Shown: positions 26,927 through 34,704 of the stretch, piece by piece | Position numbering within the stretch: the first letter of the stretch is position 1 | Layout of the letters: each line of letters begins with the position of its first letter | Assembly: GCF_007625115.1 (NCBI RefSeq) | Contig: NZ_VMNH01000013.1 | Span: 1-64,000, forward strand | Source of the DNA: Sedimenticola selenatireducens | GTDB lineage: Bacteria > Pseudomonadota > Gammaproteobacteria > Chromatiales > Chromatiaceae | Direction: 5' to 3' | Length of the DNA stretch: 64,000 nucleotides | Made by a program: the position numbers and the translations under genes | Notes under the pieces: generated by a model | The model's input: the letters and a program-made list of their open reading frames with translations, nothing else | What the model was told of the DNA's origin: nothing | Databases searched by the model: none

Positions 26927-27492
26927 AGATTCAATCAATACAGCTCATTGCATTGGTTGCCCTTTTGAGTGGTTGTGTGGCGAATGAGAACCCAAAGGAA
27001 GGTGGGTTGTTTGGTGGCATTCATGGTCTTTCAAGTGGTGCGTATGAACGGCGCGCACAAGAACGGGAAGATAATCTGGCAAAAATGCGGGCATTGCAGG
27101 AAGAACTCAATCAGGAGACGACAAGCCTTGATGCGCAAAAGCAGAAGCGGCAGATGATACTTGATGAGGAAAGACGTCAGTTAGCAACACTCACTACTGA
27201 TGTCAAAGCGTTGGAAATCAAATTGGCATCAATGCAAAAGGAGAAAGGGGCGTCGGACAAGCGGCTGGCTGCTATACAAACACGGTTGAAGGATTTGAAA
27301 TCACAACTATCAACACAGCAAAACTCGTTGGATGCGCTTGAAGGTAACGGTGTGGGTGGTGCAGATGCACTGGAAGGCACCCGTTCAGGCATGCCAACCG
27401 ATTCTCGTCGTCAACAACTGGAAGCGCAACGGCTGGAACTGCAGCAGGAGTATGATGATCTTCTCAATCTGACACTGATGCTGGCAAAGTGA
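26923..27492 (+). CDS. Coiled-coil lipoprotein with DALEG repeats
   Basis: A 189-residue protein. Signal peptide with lipobox LLSGC (Cys at about 18). Residues about 40-135 are a continuous coiled coil rich in Glu, Gln, Lys and Arg. Residues 137-141 and 148-152 are DALEG, spaced 11 residues, in the context DALEGNGVGGADALEG. This nearly copies the N-terminal repeat of the vWA protein of the same operon. A short final helix follows. The overlap with both neighbours (ATGA, GTGA) points to strict co-expression. The shared repeat suggests both proteins bind one partner or are handled by the same factor. Confidence 0.82.
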   Translation: MKIQSIQLIALVALLSGCVANENPKEGGLFGGIHGLSSGAYERRAQEREDNLAKMRALQEELNQETTSLDAQKQKRQMILDEERRQLATLTTDVKALEIKLASMQKEKGASDKRLAAIQTRLKDLKSQLSTQQNSLDALEGNGVGGADALEGTRSGMPTDSRRQQLEAQRLELQQEYDDLLNLTLMLAK

Positions 27493-28562
27493 AATGTAAA
27501 GGTATTAGCCTGATTCTGATGGGTTGTTTTATCTGGCCGGCAGCTGTAATGGCGTCTGAATCAACGCTGGTAGAGGAGATCCGAACTATCTTGAGAGAGC
27601 AGGCACTCAACAAGCCGGATGAATCACAACTCAATGCCTTGACGAGTCAAAACCTAAAAAAGGGGTTAAAGGCGATTGATCCTTGGGCTGATGTAATTAT
27701 AAAGCCTGACTTATTGAGTGATTCGTCTACGGCAGGTATTGGTGGAGAACTCTATATGGATAAAGGCCGCCCCTGGGTGATGCCTTATGCCAATAGTCCA
27801 CTTACCCGGGCAGGCATAGAGGATCGGATTGAATTATACGCGGTTAACGATAAACTGGTGGAAGGAGTGCCACTTGCCGAAATAGCCCAACTCCTGACAG
27901 GTAATGAGGGGCGTGTACTGGGGTTAAAAATATGTCGGTCCGGGTGTGACGAACCCGAAAATCTACAAATAGCGCTTGAACCCATTCGTAAAAGCTCAGT
28001 AGAACAAGTGACAGTCGCTGGGCAAACTATTCTGCGGGTGCGCGGCTTTAAAGTTTGGGAAACGCGTTTTTTATTGGAGCGATCTCTGGCAACAATGGAT
28101 GGGTTTACGCCGTTAATCCTGGATTTACGCGATTGTCAGGGTGGGGATCTATTCGAGGCCATGGATGTAGCAGCGCTGTTTCTACAAGGAGGCAAAGAGC
28201 TGGCGGCCACGGTGGATAGAGAGAGCAGAAGGAGACGCTATTATTCACCCTACTCAATCAAGGTCACCAAGCCATTGACCCTTCTTGTCAGTCGCAATAC
28301 GGCAAGTGCAGGTGAGGTGTTTGCTGGTATTCTTCAGGCACAAGGGCGTGCTGTCTTGGCCGGGAAGCAAACAAGAGGTAAATGCGTTTCACAAACAGTC
28401 AGGCGCTTATCCGATGGTTCACAGCTTCATTTTACCAATTTTGAGATTGAGTTACCTGACGGCATCCATTGCCAGGATAAAGGGCTTCAACCCGATATTG
28501 AATTGACGGAGGAGGAAGTCCGTAACGATACTCTACTGATGGCACGTCTTCGCGGCCAGTAA
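27489..28562 (+). CDS. S41-family (C-terminal processing) peptidase
   Basis: A 357-residue protein, the last gene of the operon, starting at GTG 27489 inside the previous stop. Signal peptide at residues 1-22. Residues about 75-165 form a PDZ-like domain (GIGGELYMDKGRPWVMPY, IELYAVNDKLVEGV). Residues about 190-345 are the S41 core: LILDLRDCQGGDL, then NTASAGEVFAGIL with the candidate nucleophile S273, then GKQTRGKCVSQ with the candidate general base K298. The 25-residue Ser-Lys spacing equals that of known tail-specific proteases. It probably processes or degrades periplasmic proteins, perhaps products of this operon. C217 and C299 are unusual extras near the active-site loops. Confidence 0.88.
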   Translation: MKCKGISLILMGCFIWPAAVMASESTLVEEIRTILREQALNKPDESQLNALTSQNLKKGLKAIDPWADVIIKPDLLSDSSTAGIGGELYMDKGRPWVMPYANSPLTRAGIEDRIELYAVNDKLVEGVPLAEIAQLLTGNEGRVLGLKICRSGCDEPENLQIALEPIRKSSVEQVTVAGQTILRVRGFKVWETRFLLERSLATMDGFTPLILDLRDCQGGDLFEAMDVAALFLQGGKELAATVDRESRRRRYYSPYSIKVTKPLTLLVSRNTASAGEVFAGILQAQGRAVLAGKQTRGKCVSQTVRRLSDGSQLHFTNFEIELPDGIHCQDKGLQPDIELTEEEVRNDTLLMARLRGQ

Positions 28563-28719
28563 GAATGGCTCATCGCATGGCTATACGAATATTAATTCCC
28601 ACGGTTCTGTTAATTGCAGATAAGCAGCAATCAAAGCTAACTGCCCAAGTAATGTGAATAAAATGGGGTGCAGTGCTAGACAAATTCGACTGGATACCTT
28701 ACCATGCGCGGCTTGTTTC

Positions 28720-28795
28720 GGGGCCATAGCTCAGCTGGGAGAGCGCTACACTGGCAGTGTCGAGGTCGGCGGTTCGATCCCGCCTGGCTCCACCA
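28720..28795 (+). tRNA. tRNA-Ala(GGC), second copy
   Basis: Identical to the tRNA at 5583: acceptor GGGGCCA/TGGCTCC, anticodon GGC in loop CTGGCAG, T arm GGCGG/CCGCC, encoded CCA. Confidence 0.95.
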
Positions 28796-28861
28796 AAACA
28801 GAGAAAGGCCGGAGGCCTGACCGATAAACCAGCCTGTCGGTGTTATACGGAAGCAGTCCAA

Positions 28862-28937
28862 GTCCCCTTCGTCTAGAGGCCTAGGACACCGCCCTTTCAC
28901 GGCGGTAACAGGGGTTCGAACCCCCTAGGGGACGCCA
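28862..28937 (+). tRNA. tRNA-Glu(TTC), second copy
   Basis: Identical to the tRNA at 5727: acceptor GTCCCCT/AGGGGAC, anticodon TTC in loop CTTTCAC, encoded CCA. Confidence 0.95.
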
Positions 28938-28944
28938 ACAGAGA

Positions 28945-28986
28945 GACTCGATCAGCGATGGTCGGGTCTTTTTTTTGACTGAATGA
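28945..28986 (+). terminator. Rho-independent terminator after the second tRNA pair
   Basis: GACTCGA-TCAGCGATGG-TCGGGTC followed by eight T. It closes the tRNA unit and sits directly at the 3' end of the convergent AraC-family gene. Confidence 0.85.
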
Positions 28987-29901
28987 TCACTGCCTGGCTT
29001 GGGTGCTCCTGTTCTGGTAAGCACGTGGAGAATGCCCAAAAAAATCCCGAAAACGGCGACTGAAATGGCTTGGATTTGAGAAGCCAAGATCATAACAAAC
29101 GGCGGTAATCTGTTCACCTTTCTCCAATCGTTTAGCGGCTTGTTTAAGTCGCAGTTGCTGTTGTAATTCGCTTGGGGAACAGCCGAGTTGGTTTTTAAAT
29201 TCGGTGTACAGACGGCTGCGACTCATGCAGGCCAGTTTTGTCAGTCGATCAATATCCAGTGGTTCAGAGAGATGTTTCTCTATGTGATTGAGTGCGCTAC
29301 TTAGACCGCTGGAATCGGGCGTGTTGCGACAATAGTTGAGCAGGAATTCGCGTTCCTGATGTCGCAGCATTCTGATAATCAATTCCGAGACACCAAAATC
29401 TACCATGACATCCCGGTCAGGGTGATTTTCAGTAAAGAAAGAGACCAGCCGCATTAACAGATGTTGTGTCTCTGAGGTGTGATGGGTGTGCAGTATCTGG
29501 CTGCTATAGTGCCAGCCCTCGGGTCCGGATTCGAGAGGATAAACATCCATCATGCGCTCGGACAGTTTTTCAACTTTTTCCTTCGATATCTCAACAGTGA
29601 GGCAGGTGGTGGGGTTGGCAATCGTTGCATCGGGAAAGTCAATCTCAACATACTCACCAGGCGCCATGACAAAGGACTCATGGGGTAGGAATACCTGGTC
29701 TGCAGTGTCATGCTTGTCGTGCATGATCTTGCGACCCTTGACCATGCCACAATAGAGTAGCTGATCAGCATCCAGCCCAACCCTTGAGGCTGCATAGTAG
29801 GTGTCATAGATGCTTAGTTCGGATTCAGGACCCGCAAAACTGATGCGATTCTCAACCAGCTTTTGAGGTTGTCGCAGCTTACTCAATTCTGCTGAACGCA
29901 T
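28987..29901 (-). CDS. AraC-family transcriptional regulator
   Basis: A 304-residue regulator. Residues about 200-300 are the double helix-turn-helix of AraC/XylS proteins: LDIDRLTKLACMSRSRLYTEFKNQLG, then ITAVCYDLGFSNPSHFSRRFRDFFGHSPRAYQ. The N-terminal 190 residues form a cupin-like sensing domain (MAPGEYVEIDFPDA), of the kind seen in AraC regulators linked to alcohol or aldehyde oxidation. It is divergent from the ExaC-like aldehyde dehydrogenase across a 200-base intergenic region and probably activates that gene. The ATG at 29901 gives the full domain. Confidence 0.88.
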   Translation of the reverse strand: MRSAELSKLRQPQKLVENRISFAGPESELSIYDTYYAASRVGLDADQLLYCGMVKGRKIMHDKHDTADQVFLPHESFVMAPGEYVEIDFPDATIANPTTCLTVEISKEKVEKLSERMMDVYPLESGPEGWHYSSQILHTHHTSETQHLLMRLVSFFTENHPDRDVMVDFGVSELIIRMLRHQEREFLLNYCRNTPDSSGLSSALNHIEKHLSEPLDIDRLTKLACMSRSRLYTEFKNQLGCSPSELQQQLRLKQAAKRLEKGEQITAVCYDLGFSNPSHFSRRFRDFFGHSPRAYQNRSTQARQ

Positions 29902-30102
29902 GTCAGCTCCTCACTTTGAATACTTTAATCAGAAAAGAAATTGATCAAAAGTCAGAGGTCTTAATGCCCCTTGATGACGAATAGCATGCGTTGTGAATGG
30001 ATCCTGAGTCAAGTGATATGGAATACCAGACAAGTTTTCGACAGGTGATAGCGGTAGGTTAATCCTGCAGATTTTCAACTAGAAAAGCAGGAGGAGATAT
30101 CC

Positions 30103-31623
30103 ATGATATATGCCATGCCAGGAACAGAAGGTTCGGTTGTTTCATTTAACGCACGTTATGAGAATTTTATAGGGGGAGAGTGGGTTGCACCGGTCAAGGG
30201 CGCCTATTTTGCCAATCACAGTCCAGTTACTGGTGAGGTTATCTGTGAAATACCCCGATCCACCGCTGAGGATATTGATCTGGCGCTGGATGCCGCACAT
30301 GCTGCAAAAGTTTCATGGGGCAAGACCTCTGTGACCGCACGGTCCAACTTGCTACTTAAAATTGCCGACAGAATTGAGCAGAATCTGGAAGCGCTTGCGG
30401 TTGCCGAGACTTGGGATAACGGGAAGGCCGTGCGTGAGACGCTGGCTGCGGATGTACCGCTCGCCGTAGATCATTTCCGCTACTATGCAGGTTGTATCCG
30501 TGCCCAGGAGGGTTCAGTCGGCGAGATTGATGAACATACCGTGGCCTATCATTTCCATGAGCCGCTGGGTGTGGTTGGACAGATCATACCCTGGAATTTT
30601 CCCTTACTGATGGCGGCCTGGAAGATTGCTCCAGCATTGGCTGCGGGTAACTGTGTTGTATTGAAACCGGCGGAACAGACGCCGGCCTCTATTCTTAAGC
30701 TGATGGAGGTGATTGAAGATCTGTTGCCAGCGGGTGTACTGAATATCGTCAATGGTTATGGTAAAGAAGCTGGCCAAGCCTTGGCGACCAGCACTCGTAT
30801 TGCCAAGATTGCCTTCACAGGTTCCACTCCGGTCGGTTCGCATATCCTGAAATGTGCTGCTGAGAATATTATACCTTCGACAGTGGAATTGGGTGGCAAG
30901 TCGCCAAACATCTACTTTAACGATGTGTTACAGCAGGAAGATGCCTATGTCAGTAAATGTATTGAGGGGGCAGTACTGGCTTTCTTCAACCAAGGTGAGG
31001 TCTGTACCTGTCCCTCACGTTTGCTGATACAGGAAGATATCTACGAAGATTTTATTGCCAAGATTGTAGAGCGGGCCAAACAGATTAAACGGGGTAATCC
31101 CCTAGACACCGAGACCATGGTGGGCGCGCAGGCCTCTCAAGAGCAGTTTGACAAGATCCTGACCTATCTGGAGATCGGTAAACAAGAGGGTGCTGAGGTG
31201 CTCATCGGTGGTGGTATTGAACAGATGGGTGATGGTCTTGGTGCAGGCTATTATATTCAGCCAACACTCTTAAAAGGTAACAATAAGATGCGGGTATTCC
31301 AGGAGGAGATATTTGGTCCGGTAGTATCGGTTACAACTTTCAAGGATGAAGCCGAGGCGTTGGCTATTGCCAATGATACCGAGTTTGGTCTGGGTGCCGG
31401 AGTCTGGACCCGGGATATGAATCTTGCCTACCGTATGGGTCGTGGCATTGAGGCTGGACGTGTCTGGACCAATTGTTATCATCACTATCCGGCACATGCT
31501 GCATTTGGAGGTTACAAAAAATCCGGTGTGGGACGTGAAACTCATAAGATGATGTTGGATCACTATCAGCAGACCAAGAATCTACTGGTCAGTTACGATG
31601 TAAATCCACTCGGTTTTTTCTGA
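30103..31623 (+). CDS. exaC: NAD-dependent aldehyde dehydrogenase, ExaC/AldB type
   Basis: Oxidises acetaldehyde and similar aldehydes to carboxylic acids using NAD(P)+. At 506 residues it matches Pseudomonas ExaC length. The start ([28 protein letters not shown]) is characteristic of the subfamily. The catalytic cysteine is C301 in [11 protein letters not shown] and the general base is E262 in VELGGKSPN; the NAD-binding stretch [13 protein letters not shown] is intact. AGGAGG lies 8 bases before ATG 30103. Expression is probably controlled by the divergent AraC-family protein. The extra CTC next to the nucleophile is usual in this group. Confidence 0.93.
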   Translation: MIYAMPGTEGSVVSFNARYENFIGGEWVAPVKGAYFANHSPVTGEVICEIPRSTAEDIDLALDAAHAAKVSWGKTSVTARSNLLLKIADRIEQNLEALAVAETWDNGKAVRETLAADVPLAVDHFRYYAGCIRAQEGSVGEIDEHTVAYHFHEPLGVVGQIIPWNFPLLMAAWKIAPALAAGNCVVLKPAEQTPASILKLMEVIEDLLPAGVLNIVNGYGKEAGQALATSTRIAKIAFTGSTPVGSHILKCAAENIIPSTVELGGKSPNIYFNDVLQQEDAYVSKCIEGAVLAFFNQGEVCTCPSRLLIQEDIYEDFIAKIVERAKQIKRGNPLDTETMVGAQASQEQFDKILTYLEIGKQEGAEVLIGGGIEQMGDGLGAGYYIQPTLLKGNNKMRVFQEEIFGPVVSVTTFKDEAEALAIANDTEFGLGAGVWTRDMNLAYRMGRGIEAGRVWTNCYHHYPAHAAFGGYKKSGVGRETHKMMLDHYQQTKNLLVSYDVNPLGFF

Positions 31624-31679
31624 GGACGAAACCTGCCTGTGGATACTGTGGAATAAAACGTAATTGAGGTATTCATGAC

Positions 31680-31714
31680 AAGCAAAAGCCCGGCGAATAG
31701 CCGGGCTTTTGCTT
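31680..31714. terminator. Bidirectional terminator
   Basis: AAGCAAAAGCCCGGC-GAATA-GCCGGGCTTTTGCTT is a perfect 15-bp stem with T tracts on both strands. It lies between the convergent exaC-like gene and the DsbA-like gene and can serve both. Confidence 0.92.
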
Positions 31715-31729
31715 TGGGGGAGGAAAAAC

Positions 31730-32743
31730 TTACTTGGTGTTGAGTAAGTATTTTTCAATAGCGGCTATAAACACGGTAGCAGGCTGAGCTCCAGAGATGA
31801 GTTCACCTTCCAGAGTGCCGTCAGCAGGATTGTGGAAGCCAATAATAAAGCCAGGGGTACCTGTGATACCAACGGACTGTCCCACAGCCATATCACGGGA
31901 TACACGCGCGCTGTAGGTGTTGTTGTCGAGACAGTTGTTGAATTTTTCCAGATCTTTCAGCTCAATCTGTTTGGCCACCGCTTTTAACTGGTCAGGGAAC
32001 AGTTGGTCGGGCTGATTGAATAAGATCTCGTGCATGGCTTCAAAGCCACCTTGGTCACGCGCGCATTCAACAGCGTTGGAGGCTTCATCGGCTTCTTTGT
32101 GAAAGGCCAGTGGGAAGTGGCGATAACCAAAGGCAACACGATCGTTGTATTGTTCAATAAGTGCTTTAACGGTGCTTTGTGCCCGCTTACAGAAGGGACA
32201 TTGATAATCAGAAAACTCCATGACCATAACCCGAGCTTTGTCATTACCGCGTAAAAATGCGGTTTCTACGGGGAGTTTAAGCAGCATCTCCTGAGGCTTG
32301 CTGAGGTTTGATACGATATCGCCTTTGCTGCTGGCTCGCTGATAGAGTTCGATTTCGCTGCGTGCCTTATCCATACCTTCCATATATTCCCGGATCATTG
32401 GACCTAATTGATCCATCGACCCGCGACTCTGCAGGTTGTTCTTAAGGTAAAAAGTTTCGACCTGTTCATCCGTGATGACGGTACTTGGCGCGAGTTTGTA
32501 ATCGCCTGATGTTTCTGTGAGTTGCTTGACTGCTTGACGGATAAAGGCTTCCTGAAGGGCATCGTGCAGTTGTATGCGCAGCTCATTGATCTTTTGATCT
32601 TCGATGTCTGAAAGGCGAACCTCTTTGCCGTCTACGGTCCCAATGACACTCTGTTCTGTCAGCAGGCTATCGGCTGCAACGAGGTTTGAGAGAGAGAAAC
32701 TGAACAGGGTCAGGGTGATTGCGAACAGCTTGAATGGCTTCAT
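31730..32743 (-). CDS. Periplasmic SurA-like/DsbA fusion thioredoxin protein
   Basis: A 337-residue exported protein with a signal peptide at residues 1-24. Residues about 33-140 resemble the N-terminal helical part of SurA-type chaperones (VIGTVDGKEVRLSDIEDQKINELR). Residues about 160-335 form a DsbA-like thioredoxin domain with the active site C182-P-F-C185 and the cis-proline loop GITGTPGFIIG. It probably acts in disulfide exchange or protein folding in the periplasm. The combination is known among 'DsbA family protein' entries, so it is not unique. It is transcribed alone and ends at the bidirectional hairpin. Confidence 0.87.
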   Translation of the reverse strand: MKPFKLFAITLTLFSFSLSNLVAADSLLTEQSVIGTVDGKEVRLSDIEDQKINELRIQLHDALQEAFIRQAVKQLTETSGDYKLAPSTVITDEQVETFYLKNNLQSRGSMDQLGPMIREYMEGMDKARSEIELYQRASSKGDIVSNLSKPQEMLLKLPVETAFLRGNDKARVMVMEFSDYQCPFCKRAQSTVKALIEQYNDRVAFGYRHFPLAFHKEADEASNAVECARDQGGFEAMHEILFNQPDQLFPDQLKAVAKQIELKDLEKFNNCLDNNTYSARVSRDMAVGQSVGITGTPGFIIGFHNPADGTLEGELISGAQPATVFIAAIEKYLLNTK

Positions 32744-32874
32744 CGATGATCCTTAAGGCTTGGATGCCCAACGGGCGTTAGTGTCTGTAAAAGTCCGACA
32801 GCGTACCCTGTAGCGAGTTCCAGGAAAAGCGCATTATCTTCTATTGGTTCTGCAAAACTGGCCGCTATTGTCCA

Positions 32875-33810
32875 TCATATTGAGAGATCGCCGCTTTTTG
32901 CCAGTCTGGCGGCCAAGATAGAATCGACAAACAACTGAAGGAAGTGAAACAGGATACAGGCCACAAGTGCAACGCCAATAGGTTGATTGAGCGCTGCCAG
33001 CACACCTACTGCAACCGGTAAAGTTTTTTGGGATGCCGTGAACATTAACGCGATCCACTCACCTCGATCTGAAGGATTAAATATGCGTGATCCCAGGCAG
33101 AGCAGTAAAAGAACGGCATGCAACAGGATTGCTCCAAAGATTATTATGCCAATCAGCGTCAGACTGATCTCCTTAAGTGTCTCGCTGGAAGCTGAGACCG
33201 ACATCCAGACTGTGGCGATCACACAGGTCGAAGGCAGATAACGGATTATTACGTGCTTGGGTGATATCTGCAGCGTACGTCGTCCCAACATGCCGATGAT
33301 AAATGGGATTAATACAATAATCATGAGTTGCTTTAAAAGTGGCCAGGGAGACAATTCGATACTCCCCACATTCTCAAGAACCACGGGGAGCATGAACGGA
33401 ATCGTAAAGACCCCGAGCAAGTTCAGCAGAATGGTTAGAAAAAGAGCCTTGGCGCTGTCACCCCCGGCTAGATGGGTCATCACAATGCCGGATGAAAGGG
33501 TTGAGGGTACGGTGGCTGTGACGATGATACCGATGGCGGCACCTGTAGGCAGTGCCAGGAGTGTGGCTGTTAGGAGGCCAAGAAACGGACTTAAAATAAG
33601 GTTAATGACCACGGCAATCAGGGCGGTGGTCCAAATCCTCCCAGATAGGGGCATCGCATTGAGTTGAGTCTGGTAACCATTAATCAAAAAGATGGTGACG
33701 ACCATCCAAGGTATCAGACCAATCTCTTGCAGTATCGCCCCTGCCTCTGGTGCAAACCAGGCAATTATGAATGCCAGCAGTAAGCCGCCGGGTAGATAAT
33801 AACTGTTCAT
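32875..33810 (-). CDS. Bile acid:sodium symporter family transporter
   Basis: An integral membrane protein of 311 residues with about nine to ten hydrophobic helices. It carries SBF-family features: the crossover region TATVPSTLSSGIVMTHLAGGD and the late motif MFTASQKTLPVAVGVLAAL. SBF-like (PF13593-type) proteins carry organic anions with sodium. The substrate cannot be told from sequence. It lies 17 bases downstream of csiV, in the same direction, so it could be read from the csiV transcript. Confidence 0.85.
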   Translation of the reverse strand: MNSYYLPGGLLLAFIIAWFAPEAGAILQEIGLIPWMVVTIFLINGYQTQLNAMPLSGRIWTTALIAVVINLILSPFLGLLTATLLALPTGAAIGIIVTATVPSTLSSGIVMTHLAGGDSAKALFLTILLNLLGVFTIPFMLPVVLENVGSIELSPWPLLKQLMIIVLIPFIIGMLGRRTLQISPKHVIIRYLPSTCVIATVWMSVSASSETLKEISLTLIGIIIFGAILLHAVLLLLCLGSRIFNPSDRGEWIALMFTASQKTLPVAVGVLAALNQPIGVALVACILFHFLQLFVDSILAARLAKSGDLSI

Positions 33811-33827
33811 TGAGCAGGCGTGCCTGA

Positions 33828-34571
33828 CTAGTTAGTCGTGGCCGTGGGTGCGGTTTTCTCGGTCGGCGCAGTTGGTTCTGTAATTTTTTCTGCGGCTGCT
33901 GTTGCCCCAGGTTCCTCCTGAGGCACCTCAATACGGCTGATCAAAATCAGTGCCCCCATCATGGGATGATCAATGTAATGCACTTCTCCGCTGCGCATGC
34001 GCCGATTGCCGGTAAAGCGGACGCTGCCATAGGATGGGCTTAGCAGCGCCTCAGCGTTATTCGATGGTGTGGGTGGGAGCGTGGCCTGTTTCAGGAGGAG
34101 ATCCAGATCGACATGCAGGTAGCGACTAACACTGATTTTGATTACACCTTCAAATGGTACAACAGTCGTGTCTCCTATTTGTGCAGATCCGAGGTTGATG
34201 GTCTTGGCGCTACCGGAGGATGCCACCGGCTGACGCCAAGCTTGATGAAACAGAGGCTCAATCTCACCGCGTGTTTTATGGAGTGCATTAAACACGGGTG
34301 TTAACCGCCAGTCCTTTCTGGGTAACAGGGTAAAGGGTTGTTGCTGGTCTGTTTTTTCTGCCCCTGCTGGGACCAGATTAATGCTGTTACTCCAGTCCGG
34401 GCTTCCTGGGTCTGCAGGCCAGTGCTCAGTGTTGCCGGCCCCCGGCGATCCCTGTTTAAACAGTATCAGTTCAACGTCATACCAGGTGGCTTCATTTTCT
34501 GCTGCGATTGCTTGCGATAATGGGGCGGCACTGAGTAGTAGCGCAAGAAGGAGTTGGGCCAGTTTCATCAT
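33828..34571 (-). CDS. csiV: CsiV-family periplasmic protein
   Basis: A 247-residue protein with a signal peptide (residues 1-24, ending AIAA). The first strand WYDVELILFKQ, the segment LHKTRGEIEPLFHQAWRQPV, and the end RFTGNRRMRSGEVHYIDHPMMGALILI are characteristic of the CsiV family (PF10972), described as peptidoglycan-binding cell-shape proteins in Pseudomonas. The tail is Thr/Ala/Pro/Glu-rich. It follows mfd in the same direction, the usual location for this family. Two adjacent ATG codons (34571 and 34568) can serve as start. Confidence 0.85.
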   Translation of the reverse strand: MMKLAQLLLALLLSAAPLSQAIAAENEATWYDVELILFKQGSPGAGNTEHWPADPGSPDWSNSINLVPAGAEKTDQQQPFTLLPRKDWRLTPVFNALHKTRGEIEPLFHQAWRQPVASSGSAKTINLGSAQIGDTTVVPFEGVIKISVSRYLHVDLDLLLKQATLPPTPSNNAEALLSPSYGSVRFTGNRRMRSGEVHYIDHPMMGALILISRIEVPQEEPGATAAAEKITEPTAPTEKTAPTATTN

Positions 34572-34704
34572 AATTTTTGCGAGTCAGATATTGAGCTGTT
34601 CTATCGATTAAGACGGATGATTGTCTCTGTCGTGTTAAAAAATGTATAGCGTAAATTAATTAATGACTGATTACGGGATCTCATTCTGATGGGCTGATCA
34701 CGAC

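Larger units (their letters stand above)
28700..28937 (+). repeat. Right copy of the tRNA-Ala/tRNA-Glu direct repeat
   Basis: Second copy of the block at 5563-5802, 23,137 bases to the right in the same orientation. The two tRNA genes are identical to the left copies; the 66-base spacer and the leader have diverged by substitutions and small indels. The pair therefore did not arise very recently, or only the tRNA parts are kept identical. Confidence 0.9.
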
